From Parapedobacter indicus (lineage in GTDB: Bacteria > Bacteroidota > Bacteroidia > Sphingobacteriales > Sphingobacteriaceae), in NCBI RefSeq assembly GCF_900113765.1, contig NZ_FOQO01000003.1, positions 1 to 64,000 of the forward strand: a stretch of 64,000 bases of DNA, in the 5' to 3' direction. Of the stretch, positions 1 through 10,000 are shown in pieces. How positions within the stretch are numbered: position 1 is the first letter of the stretch; every line of letters begins with the position of its first letter. A program made the position numbers and the translations under genes. The notes beneath the pieces were generated by a model, which saw only the letters and a list, made by a program, of their open reading frames with translations, made no database searches and was not told the origin of the DNA.

Positions 1-3000
1 AATCGGACGAATAATTTCAGCGTTTTTCGGCGAAGCGTCAATCAGTTTATTCTTGGTATCCTCATCTATTATAAAAGCCTCATTATACCCAGTTAAAATA
101 CCTCGATAAATCTTGATATCCCAATTTTTTAATGGAACGCCGACCGCCTCGATCTTCTCTTTTATCCGCGCTTCGATGGGAGACAAAATTACCCAACCGC
201 TTGTATCAGAAAACCCTTTTTGCATCGTAGCCGACTGTTCAATAAAAACGCTCATTTTTTCTAGGCCGCCAATGCGCTTGTCATAAAGACAAGTAAGCAT
301 GCTTCCGCTATATGCTGCCTTTTGAGCAATCAGCATATTAGTATCCACTGTGGCTGAAGCGAATACTTGATATCCACCAAAATCCACCAACAATAGTGGA
401 TTGGTCTCCTCCAAAAAGTACTTACGCAATGCTTTACCATAGTCTGCGCGCATCCATTTGTTGGAAGTTATGTATCCGAAATAATAACCAGGCTTTAACA
501 GCCTTACAGCTAGTTCATAGAAAAGGCAATAGATATCGCCGGTACGGATAAAGGTTTGATAGTCGCCCTTTTGTAATACGTCTGCTTCTGCCCCCATCTT
601 CTGGAGTTGAATATAAGGCGGATTTCCAATGACAACTTCAAAACCTTCAAAATAACCGTTTTCGTCTAGCACCTCTGGAAATTCAAAGCGCCATTCAAAA
701 GCGGATTTATATATGGCATTGTTTTCAATATCGGCAATTAATTTTTCATACTTGGCTATATCTTTGGAAATCTTTTCCACCTCTTTCTCCATTTCCTTTT
801 GGCTGCGCTTGACGCCAAATAGGTCGTAATTGTTTTGAGCGAGCGTTAGTTTACCACGTAATTCCGACAGTTTTTTACGCTTAGGGTCTCGATTGCTTAC
901 GGTTTCTTTAAACTGCTGCTTAATCTGCGCGATGAAATCGAGCAACCCTTGCTTTGCATCTTTATTGGGTGTGTTTTTATAGCTAGCTACCGCCAGCTGA
1001 TAATCCTTTACTCCAAAACGCTGCTTTTTAAAGACATCGGACAGGTCTTCACTAAGCGAAAATTTACTTAGCAACGAATTGCCAGACTTGATATTAATAT
1101 CGATGTTTGGCAGTGTTTCCAATTCGGAAAACCCGGTTTCATAGGTATAATAGGCATTTTTTAAAAGCTCTATCCATAACCGAAGCCTACATATTTTTGC
1201 GGAATTGGGATTGATATCCACCCCGAAAAGGCTACCTTCGATGAGCTTACGCTTTTCGTTGAATATGGTTTCTTGGATACGTTGCACTTCGGGATCGACC
1301 CTCCTTTCGCCCTCCTGAGTTTGGTGTACCGCATATTCAAAGAAACTTTTTGACTGTCGGTATTCAACGATAAGTTCATCATTGGCGATACTTACCGCCA
1401 CATCCTGCAATACCTTCCCTTGGCTGTCTGCTAATATCCCCAGTTCAGCTTTTATTGCAATCAACTCATTGAGGCTGCTAACGAGGAAGTGCCCTGACCC
1501 AACCGCCGGATCTACCACGCGAACTTGCTCGATCAGCTCATTGTACTGAAGTATGTCTTTCGTATTGCGCCGTTGGCTAAGATAGTTGCTTAAATCCGCT
1601 ATGGTTTCACAAGCCCAGCCATACTTGTCATTAAACTTCTTAATGACTGCGCTGCGTATGGTTTCTTTACATAAAAACGTAGTAATTGCCCCTGGCGTAT
1701 AAATAGATCCATCCCGATAACCATTGATCTTTTCAAATACCAAACCTAGCACCGCAGCATTGATAATGGATTTATTCTCTTCCTGAATCTCTTCTTTGCC
1801 GACCGACGAGAAGTCGTACGCGTCCAAAAAATCCAACAGATAATGCAGCGTGGATATTCCCTCATACCGTGCACTATTTACTCTTTTTTTGAGCACTGAA
1901 TGAGCGTATAACGCTACACTGAGATTATCATCCAACGAATTGACGCGGATAGTCTGCTTTTCCAAATCTGAAATCTCAAACAGCGAGCTATTAAGGTAAG
2001 GAATATGTCCATACTTAGCTTGTATGCTGTCACTACGTTCGGACGACTGGCGAGCCAAAACCTGAAAGAACAGTTTATACAACTCATCGTTGTTCGGAAT
2101 GGTGCGTGCATTGAGAAAGCGATATTTTTTGTCGCCGTTATGGTATTTCAGCAACTGCGCTTCAAGAAGCTTCAAAAACAAAATCCTGTTAATCCACGTG
2201 ATGCACAACGAAAGTGCGACGTTGAATAGTTGCTCTTCGTTTGTCTTACCATATTGTTGCAGTCCTTCTACCTTACGCAATGCGTCTTCGGTACGCAAGA
2301 GATTTATTGTGTTTTCCAATAGTGACCCATCCTGCCTATTGGGTTCAGCGACACGCTGTATAAGCTTCCGGCTTTTTTCTTTGGTTTCCTCTAAACCGAT
2401 GATGTGTAGCAACTCTGCAAAAAAGCCTTTATCCAACGTATTGCTATCGTTGACAAATGGCAGCTTAAGTAAATGCGTGGGCGTAAAAAACTTGTACAGC
2501 GAAATCAGTTTTCGGTCGTCCCGCTCGCTCTCGTTTTTCAAGACACGCTCATAGTCGTGGATATTAAAATACGTAAAGCTGATTTCTTTATTGAGCTCCT
2601 TCAAAAATGGTTTGACAATCTCATCATAGAAAAAGCCGGTGGTTGCATTGACCTTCTGCCCTCTATCCCATTCTTTATATGCGCGCTGTAGGTTTGTGTT
2701 TTGATTGAAAATTTTTTCGAACTGGGTGGCGTCAAACACAAACCATTCATATATGTTTGTGATGACCAGTGTAGTCAATGATAGGTTTTTATTGTTGATG
2801 CGGTCACGCAGGAAATATAATATCAGTTCGTGCATGGCCCGCATGTTGAGGTTCTCCTTCGTAACCATCTCGGCCTTATTTGATGGCTTTTTCACCTCAA
2901 ATAATACGCCCACTGGCGATTGGCTGGTCTTATCCAGATGAATCACGAAATCAGCTCGGTCCTTGATAGACACCAAAAAATCCGGATGGTAAAAGGTGTT

Positions 3001-3174
3001 TTTTAGAAAATCCATCAAATGGATTTTGACATTTTCCTCGGAATGCTGATCCCCTATATGGGATAACAGATTGATGAGATTCTGTTTGAATTTATTTAAA
3101 TCTTCGCGTCTTGGCTTTATTAACCGGTATGCCTTATCTAAGCTATCTTTTAGATCTAATATCGAAAAGGTCAT
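1..3174 (-). CDS. Type IIG restriction-modification enzyme (Eco57I/TaqI-like), C-terminus outside the window
   Basis: One uninterrupted frame of 1058 codons starts at ATG 3174 and runs off the left edge. Residues 1-130 look like a PD-(D/E)XK nuclease: D75, then E93-V-K95 in the context FEVKKP. An N6-adenine methylase core follows, with motif I DPAVGSGHF near residues 555-563 and motif IV NPPY near 851-854. The frame ends in the segment LTGYNEAFIID...AEIIRP, which in this family opens the TaqI-like target-recognition domain, so roughly the last 150-250 residues are missing. Nuclease, methylase and specificity in one chain define type IIG enzymes, which cleave unmodified DNA and methylate one strand of their own site. 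PglX of BREX is a relative but has no nuclease, and no other BREX gene is visible. The recognition sequence cannot be read from this. Confidence 0.9.
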   Translation of the reverse strand, partial: MTFSILDLKDSLDKAYRLIKPRREDLNKFKQNLINLLSHIGDQHSEENVKIHLMDFLKNTFYHPDFLVSIKDRADFVIHLDKTSQSPVGVLFEVKKPSNKAEMVTKENLNMRAMHELILYFLRDRINNKNLSLTTLVITNIYEWFVFDATQFEKIFNQNTNLQRAYKEWDRGQKVNATTGFFYDEIVKPFLKELNKEISFTYFNIHDYERVLKNESERDDRKLISLYKFFTPTHLLKLPFVNDSNTLDKGFFAELLHIIGLEETKEKSRKLIQRVAEPNRQDGSLLENTINLLRTEDALRKVEGLQQYGKTNEEQLFNVALSLCITWINRILFLKLLEAQLLKYHNGDKKYRFLNARTIPNNDELYKLFFQVLARQSSERSDSIQAKYGHIPYLNSSLFEISDLEKQTIRVNSLDDNLSVALYAHSVLKKRVNSARYEGISTLHYLLDFLDAYDFSSVGKEEIQEENKSIINAAVLGLVFEKINGYRDGSIYTPGAITTFLCKETIRSAVIKKFNDKYGWACETIADLSNYLSQRRNTKDILQYNELIEQVRVVDPAVGSGHFLVSSLNELIAIKAELGILADSQGKVLQDVAVSIANDELIVEYRQSKSFFEYAVHQTQEGERRVDPEVQRIQETIFNEKRKLIEGSLFGVDINPNSAKICRLRLWIELLKNAYYTYETGFSELETLPNIDINIKSGNSLLSKFSLSEDLSDVFKKQRFGVKDYQLAVASYKNTPNKDAKQGLLDFIAQIKQQFKETVSNRDPKRKKLSELRGKLTLAQNNYDLFGVKRSQKEMEKEVEKISKDIAKYEKLIADIENNAIYKSAFEWRFEFPEVLDENGYFEGFEVVIGNPPYIQLQKMGAEADVLQKGDYQTFIRTGDIYCLFYELAVRLLKPGYYFGYITSNKWMRADYGKALRKYFLEETNPLLLVDFGGYQVFASATVDTNMLIAQKAAYSGSMLTCLYDKRIGGLEKMSVFIEQSATMQKGFSDTSGWVILSPIEARIKEKIEAVGVPLKNWDIKIYRGILTGYNEAFIIDEDTKNKLIDASPKNAEIIRPI

Positions 3175-3282
3175 ATTTTGGCAGATTAACGTTTGGGTTG
3201 CAATTTAAAACTCTTCTGTGAATTATGCCGAAATTAATGATACGTTTTTGCTAGCAGTCGGCACGAGTGCTTCAGCAAAAAA

Positions 3283-4092
3283 CTACTTCAATTTAAATCG
3301 AAACGGAATCAATCCCCGCTGCTCACGCGGTGCCCCCTCAATTTCGTTAAACCGGGCTGCACGTACTGCACGTTCACACCTATCCCAAAGTGCTTTATCG
3401 GTAAGTGTAGTTCCTCTTAAACTTACCCGCGCGAAGGTGATCCGGCCGTCACGCGCCACGCGTACCTCTACCATCACAACGCCGGCCTGTTGGCCGTTAT
3501 CTTCAATATCGGGTGGTACAGCCCACCCTCTGTTTAGAACGGAGAGGCCAACGTCGCCATCGCCAGATCCCACCTCGTAGTTGGACGCCAGTTGATCGGT
3601 TTGGTCGCTTCCCTGATTACCGCTGTCAGCTATACCATAGTCCCAAAATGAAGAAAACCATTTGGTGAATTTATGCCGCTCAGCGGACGTTGCACTTTTA
3701 GCGCCTTGCTCAAGATTACTTGAAAACAAAATGAGGTCGATATTCTCTTTTTGAATGAGCATGACAATTACTAAGGAGCCTCGACCATCATTGGCTTTGA
3801 ATGCAAATGCCGTTGGTTTATTGAATGTCATTGCAGGGTCCCATTGGATGGAATTGGCGGTTTCGGTGTTCTTTTCAAGAAATGCTTTAAAACCGTCTCT
3901 CGAGAATCCGGTCAGATCGTAATAGTAATCGTAAAAATCATAATAGTCCATCACTTTCTCGTTGACGTCATCTATAGTGATTAGATTTACGTTGGTCTCG
4001 GCTAATTCCACCGGCTCCATAGTCGACCAAAGAAACTGCTGCCCGAATGCGTAACAAGGAAGCATGAATAAAATAGGAAGAAGTGCTTTCAT
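3283..4092 (-). CDS. Secreted protein with TonB C-terminal-like domain
   Basis: A 269-residue protein with a short signal peptide (MKALLPILFMLPCYAFGQ). The middle is unrecognised and tyrosine-rich (residues 45-60). Residues about 195-269 resemble a TonB C-terminal domain: a V-x-V-x-V strand, R-D-G-R-I, and a closing PFRFKLK. It lacks the N-terminal membrane anchor and proline-rich spacer of true TonB, so it is more likely one of the many periplasmic TonB-domain-like proteins of Bacteroidota than an energy transducer. It follows the restriction enzyme divergently by about 100 bp and shows no functional link to it. Confidence 0.75.
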   Translation of the reverse strand: MKALLPILFMLPCYAFGQQFLWSTMEPVELAETNVNLITIDDVNEKVMDYYDFYDYYYDLTGFSRDGFKAFLEKNTETANSIQWDPAMTFNKPTAFAFKANDGRGSLVIVMLIQKENIDLILFSSNLEQGAKSATSAERHKFTKWFSSFWDYGIADSGNQGSDQTDQLASNYEVGSGDGDVGLSVLNRGWAVPPDIEDNGQQAGVVMVEVRVARDGRITFARVSLRGTTLTDKALWDRCERAVRAARFNEIEGAPREQRGLIPFRFKLK

Positions 4093-4266
4093 AGGTTTTT
4101 GTCGTAGTATAGTTGTATTTGTGAATCAAAAGTAGCATAATAAACCAATTTCAAGAAGGGACTGAAATAAAATGACCTTTCACATGAAAACCGAGGTGTT
4201 TAAAAATTGAGTATTGAGAATGAATCAGTAATTTTAAACGGAAAGAAAACCAAACGGGACGAGCTT

Positions 4267-4599
4267 TTGAATATCCTTTTCATATGTAGCAGAAACCAGT
4301 GGCGTAGCCGCACGGCGGAAGACCTGTTTAAAAACCATCCGTTGCATCAAGTCCGTTCGGCAGGCACGGCTCCTTCGGCGCGGATAAAGGTTTCGGAAAA
4401 GGCTATACAGTGGGCAGATCTGATTCTGGTAATGGAGAAACGCCATAAGGAGATCTTACGGGAAAAATTTGGCGCTTTGATAGAGGAAAAGGAAGTTATG
4501 GCGCTTGACATCCCCGATGAATACGGCTATATGGATCCTGAATTGGTGGAGATATTGGAATGGCATTGGCAAAGTATTCTAGGCTTCGGAAAAAGGTAA
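4267..4599 (+). CDS. Low-molecular-weight protein tyrosine phosphatase-like protein
   Basis: About 110 residues from the TTG at 4267, giving NILFICSRNQWRS at the N-terminus. This is the phosphate-binding loop C-x5-R-S of the low-molecular-weight tyrosine phosphatase fold in the short COG4551-like family, which is usually about 110 residues. The frame is open upstream to a TTG at 4207, adding 20 residues that do not look like the family, so the later start is preferred. There is no in-frame ATG. The general-acid loop appears as DIPDEYGYMDPE. Proteins of this type are common beside restriction and toxin-antitoxin genes, but their substrate is unknown. Its 3' end converges on the small frame at 4579-4737. 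Confidence 0.7.
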   Translation: MNILFICSRNQWRSRTAEDLFKNHPLHQVRSAGTAPSARIKVSEKAIQWADLILVMEKRHKEILREKFGALIEEKEVMALDIPDEYGYMDPELVEILEWHWQSILGFGKR

Positions 4600-4737
4600 A
4601 ATATCTTTGTTCACGATTGGCAAGGATATTCTTTGTCTGTAACCAACCTTTGGAGTAGCCAGTGATAGACGTTCACAGCATCGACCATCGAATTTCTCCA
4701 AAACTACCAATGGCAGCTTGGATTCATTACGCAGCAA
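4579..4737 (-). CDS. Small 52-codon frame directly after the SocA/Panacea antitoxin (possible toxin or remnant)
   Basis: A clean open frame of 52 codons plus stop begins at TTG 4737, one codon after the stop of the upstream antitoxin and in the same frame, with GAGGAG just ahead. The product is protein-like, with LPLVVLEKFDG near the start and ISLPIVNKDILPF near the end. I do not recognise the family. Position suggests a partner of the SocA/Panacea antitoxin. Because it is in frame, it could instead be the lost C-terminus of a longer antitoxin gene interrupted by a stop. It overlaps the convergent phosphatase-like gene by 21 bp, which argues for caution. Confidence 0.3.
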   Translation of the reverse strand: MLRNESKLPLVVLEKFDGRCCERLSLATPKVGYRQRISLPIVNKDILPFSEA

Positions 4738-4740
4738 CCA

Positions 4741-5226
4741 TCACTTCTCCTCATCACCAAGCGATATACGAGAAATTTGGAACTCGTAGGCCATTTCAAA
4801 GGCTGCCTTTTTATAATCAGTATCCAAGAGTTGAGTGAAATCGATCAATGCCCCGGGTGTCTTTTTCGTACGATTCCAAAGCGTGTCTTCCCTGCTCAGA
4901 ATTTCGACTAACTCCTTGTCTGTATATCGCCCGTAATGGTCAACTATATCTTGCAAAATATTGATTTCACAATCTGAAAACTCATCGTCAATGAAGGCTT
5001 TGATGGGCGACCGTAACAATTGCGTCGGAAAAGTCTCAACCGTCAGGGGCCCGTTTACATCGACCCGATAGGACAGCCATAGTATGGGTGCTCCTGTTTT
5101 TCGAACCGCATGTTCGTCGGCCAGATACAATAACTTGGTCGCTTTTGACATGCTTAACCGTTGGATTCGCTCTGCGAGATATAAAATGGCGTTTTCTACT
5201 TTATGTTTTGCATACATGTTATTCAT
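4741..5226 (-). CDS. SocA/Panacea-domain (DUF4065) antitoxin
   Basis: About 161 residues. The segment KATKLLYLADEHAVRKTGAPILWLSYRV..NGPL matches the SocA/Panacea antitoxin signature (K-LLY-AD followed by a NGP or GP turn). Such domains neutralise many unrelated toxins encoded next to them. Starts at 5235 (TTG), 5226 (ATG) and 5217 (ATG) are possible; ATG 5226 is chosen because a CAccTTTG box resembling the Bacteroidota -7 element sits just upstream. No conventional toxin gene is adjacent. The only candidate is the 52-codon frame that follows without a gap. The protein is probably cytosolic. Confidence 0.75.
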   Translation of the reverse strand: MNNMYAKHKVENAILYLAERIQRLSMSKATKLLYLADEHAVRKTGAPILWLSYRVDVNGPLTVETFPTQLLRSPIKAFIDDEFSDCEINILQDIVDHYGRYTDKELVEILSREDTLWNRTKKTPGALIDFTQLLDTDYKKAAFEMAYEFQISRISLGDEEK

Positions 5227-5383
5227 CGTCCGCAAAGGTGGGGTTAGGCTGTGCAGTGTAGCTGCATAGATTATGTGTCTTCAGTAGAATCGAACTTTCA
5301 TATGCCAACCAAAATCAATAAATTTGACCCATTGGCTTCTCAATTAAACACCTAAGAGAAAACCTTAAATTAATCAATTGCGC

Positions 5384-6952
5384 ATGCCCTTGCACATTAA
5401 TATACAAGACCTTATAGCCGGGAGAACCGTCGAAAGTGATCGGATCGAATACAAAAAAGGTTGGAATCCTGGCTCCATCTACCGGAGTATTTGTGCATTC
5501 GCCAATGACATTGAGGACATTGGCGGTGGCTATATCATTGTAGGCATTGAAGAAAAAAATGGAAAGCCTGTATTGCCACCTATCGGGGTAGACGATGAGC
5601 AGATCGACCGAATCCAACGGGAAATGGTTGGATATAATAACTTAATCAATCCGGTCTACTTCCCCAAGGTTGAAATTGAAGAGGTCGATAGCAAAAAAAT
5701 CGTTGTAATTTGGGCGTTAAGTGGTACAAACCGGCCATATGAAGTACCGGAGGAAATAAAGGCGAAGGACAAACGATATCAATATTATATTCGCGTGATG
5801 TCCAGTACCGTGAAGGCCAATAAGCAACAACGCGAGGATTTGATAGCGCTAGCCAATAAGGTGCCTTTTGATGATCGGCCAAACACATCGGCCAGTGCAG
5901 ACGATATCTCGTTTACGCTGATCAAAGAACATTTACGGCAAACCAAAAGTCGCTTGCTGGAATGGGTAGACGACCGCTCCAAAACAGATATCCTTTCACA
6001 GATGGAGTTGCTTTCCGGACCACCAGAACGGTCACACCCCCGAAATGTCGCATTGATGATGTTTACCGATAACCCGGAAAAGCATTTTCCGTACAGCCGG
6101 GTGGAAGTGGTACATTTTCCAAATGGTGCGGACGACCCGACGTTTACTGAAGCCCCCGCTATTACCGGACCGGTACCGCAAATGATCCGCCAAACACTGC
6201 TTTATTTAAAGACTGCAGTTCTTCAGGAAAAGATCAGGAAAGTGCCCGGCCAACCGGAAGCCGTTAGGATATGGAATTATCCTTATACAGCGCTGGAAGA
6301 GATCGTGGCAAATTGCCTATACCATCGGGATTATCAAACGAGGGAACCGGTCGAAATCCGCGTGTACCCTGATTTTATCGTATTTCTTAATTACGGTGGA
6401 CCTAGCCGGAATTTTGATCCTAACAAAGTGCAGACTGGCCCGCTCTTTTCGCGGCGCTACCGCAACAGGCGGCTTGGCGACTTTCTGAAAGAATTGGATT
6501 TGACTGAGGGCAAAGCAACGGGCATCCCTATTATCAAAAGGGCGCTTATAAACAATGGGTCGCCCGAAGCGGAATTTGAGACAGATGAAGACCGCTCTTA
6601 TTTTCAGGTGGTACTGAAGATACATCCTGACTTTTTACAGGATAAAGCTGAGGGAGCAATTGAGGGAGCAATTGAGGGAGCAATTGAGGGAGCAATTGAG
6701 GGAGTTACAAAAAGAGTCAAAGAAAAACTGACTACCGTGTTATCAGTTATCGCTGCGAACGAAGGAAAGCGGACTCCAGAATATGCACAAATTACCGGCA
6801 TAAATGCTAAAAGCCTTGAACGGTATATCACCACACTACGGAGCGCGGGATTAATTTTATTCAGTCAGGAAGCAACTCAGGTAGGTGGATATTATTTGAC
6901 CAATGAGTTACGCTCAAAACTCAGTAATGCAGAAATTAAAAATAACATATAA
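5384..6952 (+). CDS. AlbA_2 domain ATP-binding protein with EGAI repeats
   Basis: About 522 residues from ATG 5384. The N-terminus (ESDRIEYKKGW..SICAFANDIEDIGGGYIIVGIEE) is an AlbA_2 (Schlafen-like) domain. The centre (YPYTALEEIVANCLYHRDY, later GDFLKELDLTEGKATGIP) is the divergent ATP-binding domain of COG2865 proteins. A linker of four EGAI units leads to a C-terminal winged-helix-like region of about 90 residues. Family members are annotated as transcriptional regulators, but several have been linked to defence, and the role is unsettled. The gene sits in the island between SocA and the RecQ-UvrD operon. A relic of the same type of gene lies at 13727-13860. Confidence 0.85.
   Translation: MPLHINIQDLIAGRTVESDRIEYKKGWNPGSIYRSICAFANDIEDIGGGYIIVGIEEKNGKPVLPPIGVDDEQIDRIQREMVGYNNLINPVYFPKVEIEEVDSKKIVVIWALSGTNRPYEVPEEIKAKDKRYQYYIRVMSSTVKANKQQREDLIALANKVPFDDRPNTSASADDISFTLIKEHLRQTKSRLLEWVDDRSKTDILSQMELLSGPPERSHPRNVALMMFTDNPEKHFPYSRVEVVHFPNGADDPTFTEAPAITGPVPQMIRQTLLYLKTAVLQEKIRKVPGQPEAVRIWNYPYTALEEIVANCLYHRDYQTREPVEIRVYPDFIVFLNYGGPSRNFDPNKVQTGPLFSRRYRNRRLGDFLKELDLTEGKATGIPIIKRALINNGSPEAEFETDEDRSYFQVVLKIHPDFLQDKAEGAIEGAIEGAIEGAIEGVTKRVKEKLTTVLSVIAANEGKRTPEYAQITGINAKSLERYITTLRSAGLILFSQEATQVGGYYLTNELRSKLSNAEIKNNI
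6650..6706 (+). repeat. 12-bp in-frame tandem repeat (GAGGGAGCAATT)
   Basis: Four perfect copies of GAGGGAGCAATT at 6650, 6662, 6674 and 6686 are followed by a partial copy. They encode EGAI units in the linker of the AlbA_2 protein. The unit is a multiple of three, so slippage would change linker length but not frame. Confidence 0.95.
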
Positions 6953-7073
6953 TTATCATCCATTGGCTATGGCATCAGAATGCCAGTCTGCTGCCCAAAA
7001 GATTATTTTTCGTACTTTCAAGCCGTGAAATTACATTTATACCAATGAATTTCCTAGCCAAGTATTCGTATAA

Positions 7074-10000
7074 ATGAATCGAATTGCATTTATCGATATA
7101 GAAGTTGAGCCAACCAGTGGAAACATTCAGGATATCGGCTGCGTAAAAAACGACGGTAGTCTATTCCACAGAAACTCGCTTGCTGCATTCGCTCAATGCA
7201 TAGAAGGTGCTCAATTTGTGTGCGGCCACAACATCATTAATCATGACCTCAACTACGTTGGCCAGACGCTCAGCGATGCCGGAATAAAGCCCGGGGCGGT
7301 CATCGATACGTTATTCCTCTCTCCCCTACTTTTCCCCTCGAAACCCTACCACGCGCTACTAAAAGACGACAAACTGCAATACGATGAGGCCAATAACCCG
7401 CTGAACGATGCGATCAAGGCAAAAGATTTGTTCTATGATGAGGTTGCTTCTTTCAATCAGCTGGATGAAGGATTCAAGGCGGTGTGTTATGTACTATTGC
7501 ATAACAAACCAGGATTCGGTGCTTTTTTTGATTTTTTAAACTACAAGATCCCGACAACCTCAACCGAAGTCCGTATTCGGGAGCGATTCGGTGAGCTGAT
7601 TTGCGAAAAAGCGGATTTGCTTCAGCCCATTACGGACCAGCCGGTGGCCCTCGCCTATTGCCTGGCGCTGATTCATGCGAACAGTCGCTATTCCATTACC
7701 CCCCGATGGGTCATAAAGAATTACCCCGAAGTAGAACGTATCATGTTCCGTTTGCGAAACCAGCCTTGCTTAACCGGGTGTAGTTATTGCAACCAGATGC
7801 TCGACGCCCATGGCGGGTTGAAAAAGTACTTCGGTTTCGATGCGTTCAGAACGTATGGTGGCGAGCCGTTGCAGGAAAAGGCCGTAAAGGCGGCCATCAA
7901 TAACCGATCGATATTGGCGGTTTTTCCCACCGGTGGCGGCAAATCAATCACCTTCCAGGTGCCTGCATTGATGAGTGGCGAGACGTCTAAAGCGCTAACT
8001 GTGGTGATATCGCCCCTCCAATCGCTGATGAAAGACCAGGTAGATAACCTGGAAAATGTAGGCATTACCGATGCGGTGACCATCAATGGCTTACTCGACA
8101 CCGTTGAGCGGGCAAAATCATTCGAGCGGGTGGAAGACGGTTCCGCATCCATGCTCTACCTATCGCCGGAGTCGTTGCGCTCACGGACGATTGAGCGGCT
8201 GCTGTTGGGAAGGAAAATTGCACGCTTTGTCATTGACGAAGCGCATTGCTTTTCTTCTTGGGGCCAGGATTTCCGGGTAGATTACCTGTACATTGGCGAT
8301 TTCATTCGGTCGATCCAGGAAAAGAAAAATCTAGAGGACGGCATCCCCGTTTCGTGTTTTACCGCTACGGCTAAACAGAAGGTCATCGAAGATATCCGTG
8401 TCTATTTCAGCGAAAAGCTGGGGCTTGACTTGGAGCTGTTTACCTCCACAGCATCCCGGACGAACTTGCGATACCAAGTGTTTGCAAAGGGAGATGATGA
8501 GGAGAAATACCAAGCGGTAAGGGACTTGATTGAGGAAAAAGACTGCCCAACGATTATTTACGTTTCGAGGACAAGGAAAGCCTACCTCCTCGCCGAGCGC
8601 CTTACAGCTGATGGGTTTACAGCAAAACCCTATCACGGTAAAATGGACGCACAGGAAAAGACTGCTAACCAGAATGCGTTCTTGGCGGGGGAAGTGCCAA
8701 TCATGGTAGCCACGTCGGCGTTTGGGATGGGCGTCGATAAGAAAGACGTGGGCCGGGTAATCCATTATGAGATTTCTGATTCGTTGGAGAACTACATCCA
8801 AGAGGCCGGAAGAGCCGGCCGCGACGAGAACATCGTGGCCGACTGCTATGTGCTCTACAATGAAGAGGACCTCGGAAAGCATTTCATCCTATTAAACCAA
8901 ACTAAGCTCTCGATCAAAGAGATACAGCAGGTATGGAAGGCCATCAAGGAAATCACCCGATTTCGCTCCACCGTTTCCAACTCGGCATTGGAGATTGCAC
9001 GCAAAGCGGGATGGGATGATAACGTAGTCGAAATTGAGACGCGGGTAACGACAGCCATTGCGGCGCTGGAGGACGCCGGATACCTTAAGCGTGGCCAGAA
9101 TATGCCGCGGGTATTTGCAAACAGCATCCTAGCCAAAAGCGCACAAGAGGCCATCGATAAAATACATCATTCACCCCGGTTTACGGAAAAGCAGAAAGAA
9201 AAGGCGGTTCGTATTATCCGGAAGCTTTTCTCTAGCAAAAGCAGGAAGCAATCGACCGACGACACGGGCGAATCGCGGATCGACTATATCAGCGATCACC
9301 TAGGCATTGTAAAAGAGGAGGTTATTGCCATCATCAACCTACTGCGGGAGGAAAAAATCCTTGCAGATGGAAAGGACCTTAAAGCGTTTATCCAAAAAGG
9401 TGAAAACCAATCCCGTTCGGAAGATATCGTGAAGACGTTTTATAAGATCGAGCGTTTCCTGCTTTCACGAATGGATGAAGCCGAAAAGACGATTCATTTA
9501 AAAGAACTTAATGAAGAAGCCCAAACGGCCGGAATAGCCGATTCGACAACCGATAGGATAAAGCGGGTTATCAATTTTTGGGCAATCAAAAACTGGATTA
9601 GAAGACATCACCTTCCCTACTCACGAAATCACGTGGCTATTCGCTGTATGCTCCCGGTAGATATCCTGGAAGATCGATTAAGGAAGCGATATGAGTTGGC
9701 CATTTTCATGGTGAAGTTTCTGCATGAACGAAGCCTCTCGGCGGACCTGGCAACCGAGAGCGGGAAAGAAGAAACATTGGTGGAATTTTCGGTACTGGAA
9801 CTGAAAGAGGCGTTTGAGTACTCGATTGCTGGCTTCGGCACAAAAGTGACCGTGAACGATGTTGAAGATGCGTTGTTTTATCTTTCGCGGATGGGTGCGA
9901 TAAAAATCGAAGGTGGCTTTTTGGTGTTGTATAACCGGCTAACCATCGAACGCCTCGAAACCGACAACAAGAAGCGCTACACGAAAGACGACTACCAGCG

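Noticed and set aside
1..3174. BREX PglX methylase
   Set aside because: The N-terminal FEVKKP nuclease motif and absence of any other BREX gene fit type IIG better.
3218..3580. Plus-strand 120-codon frame
   Set aside because: It is antisense to the TonB-domain-like gene, whose signal peptide and domain are convincing.
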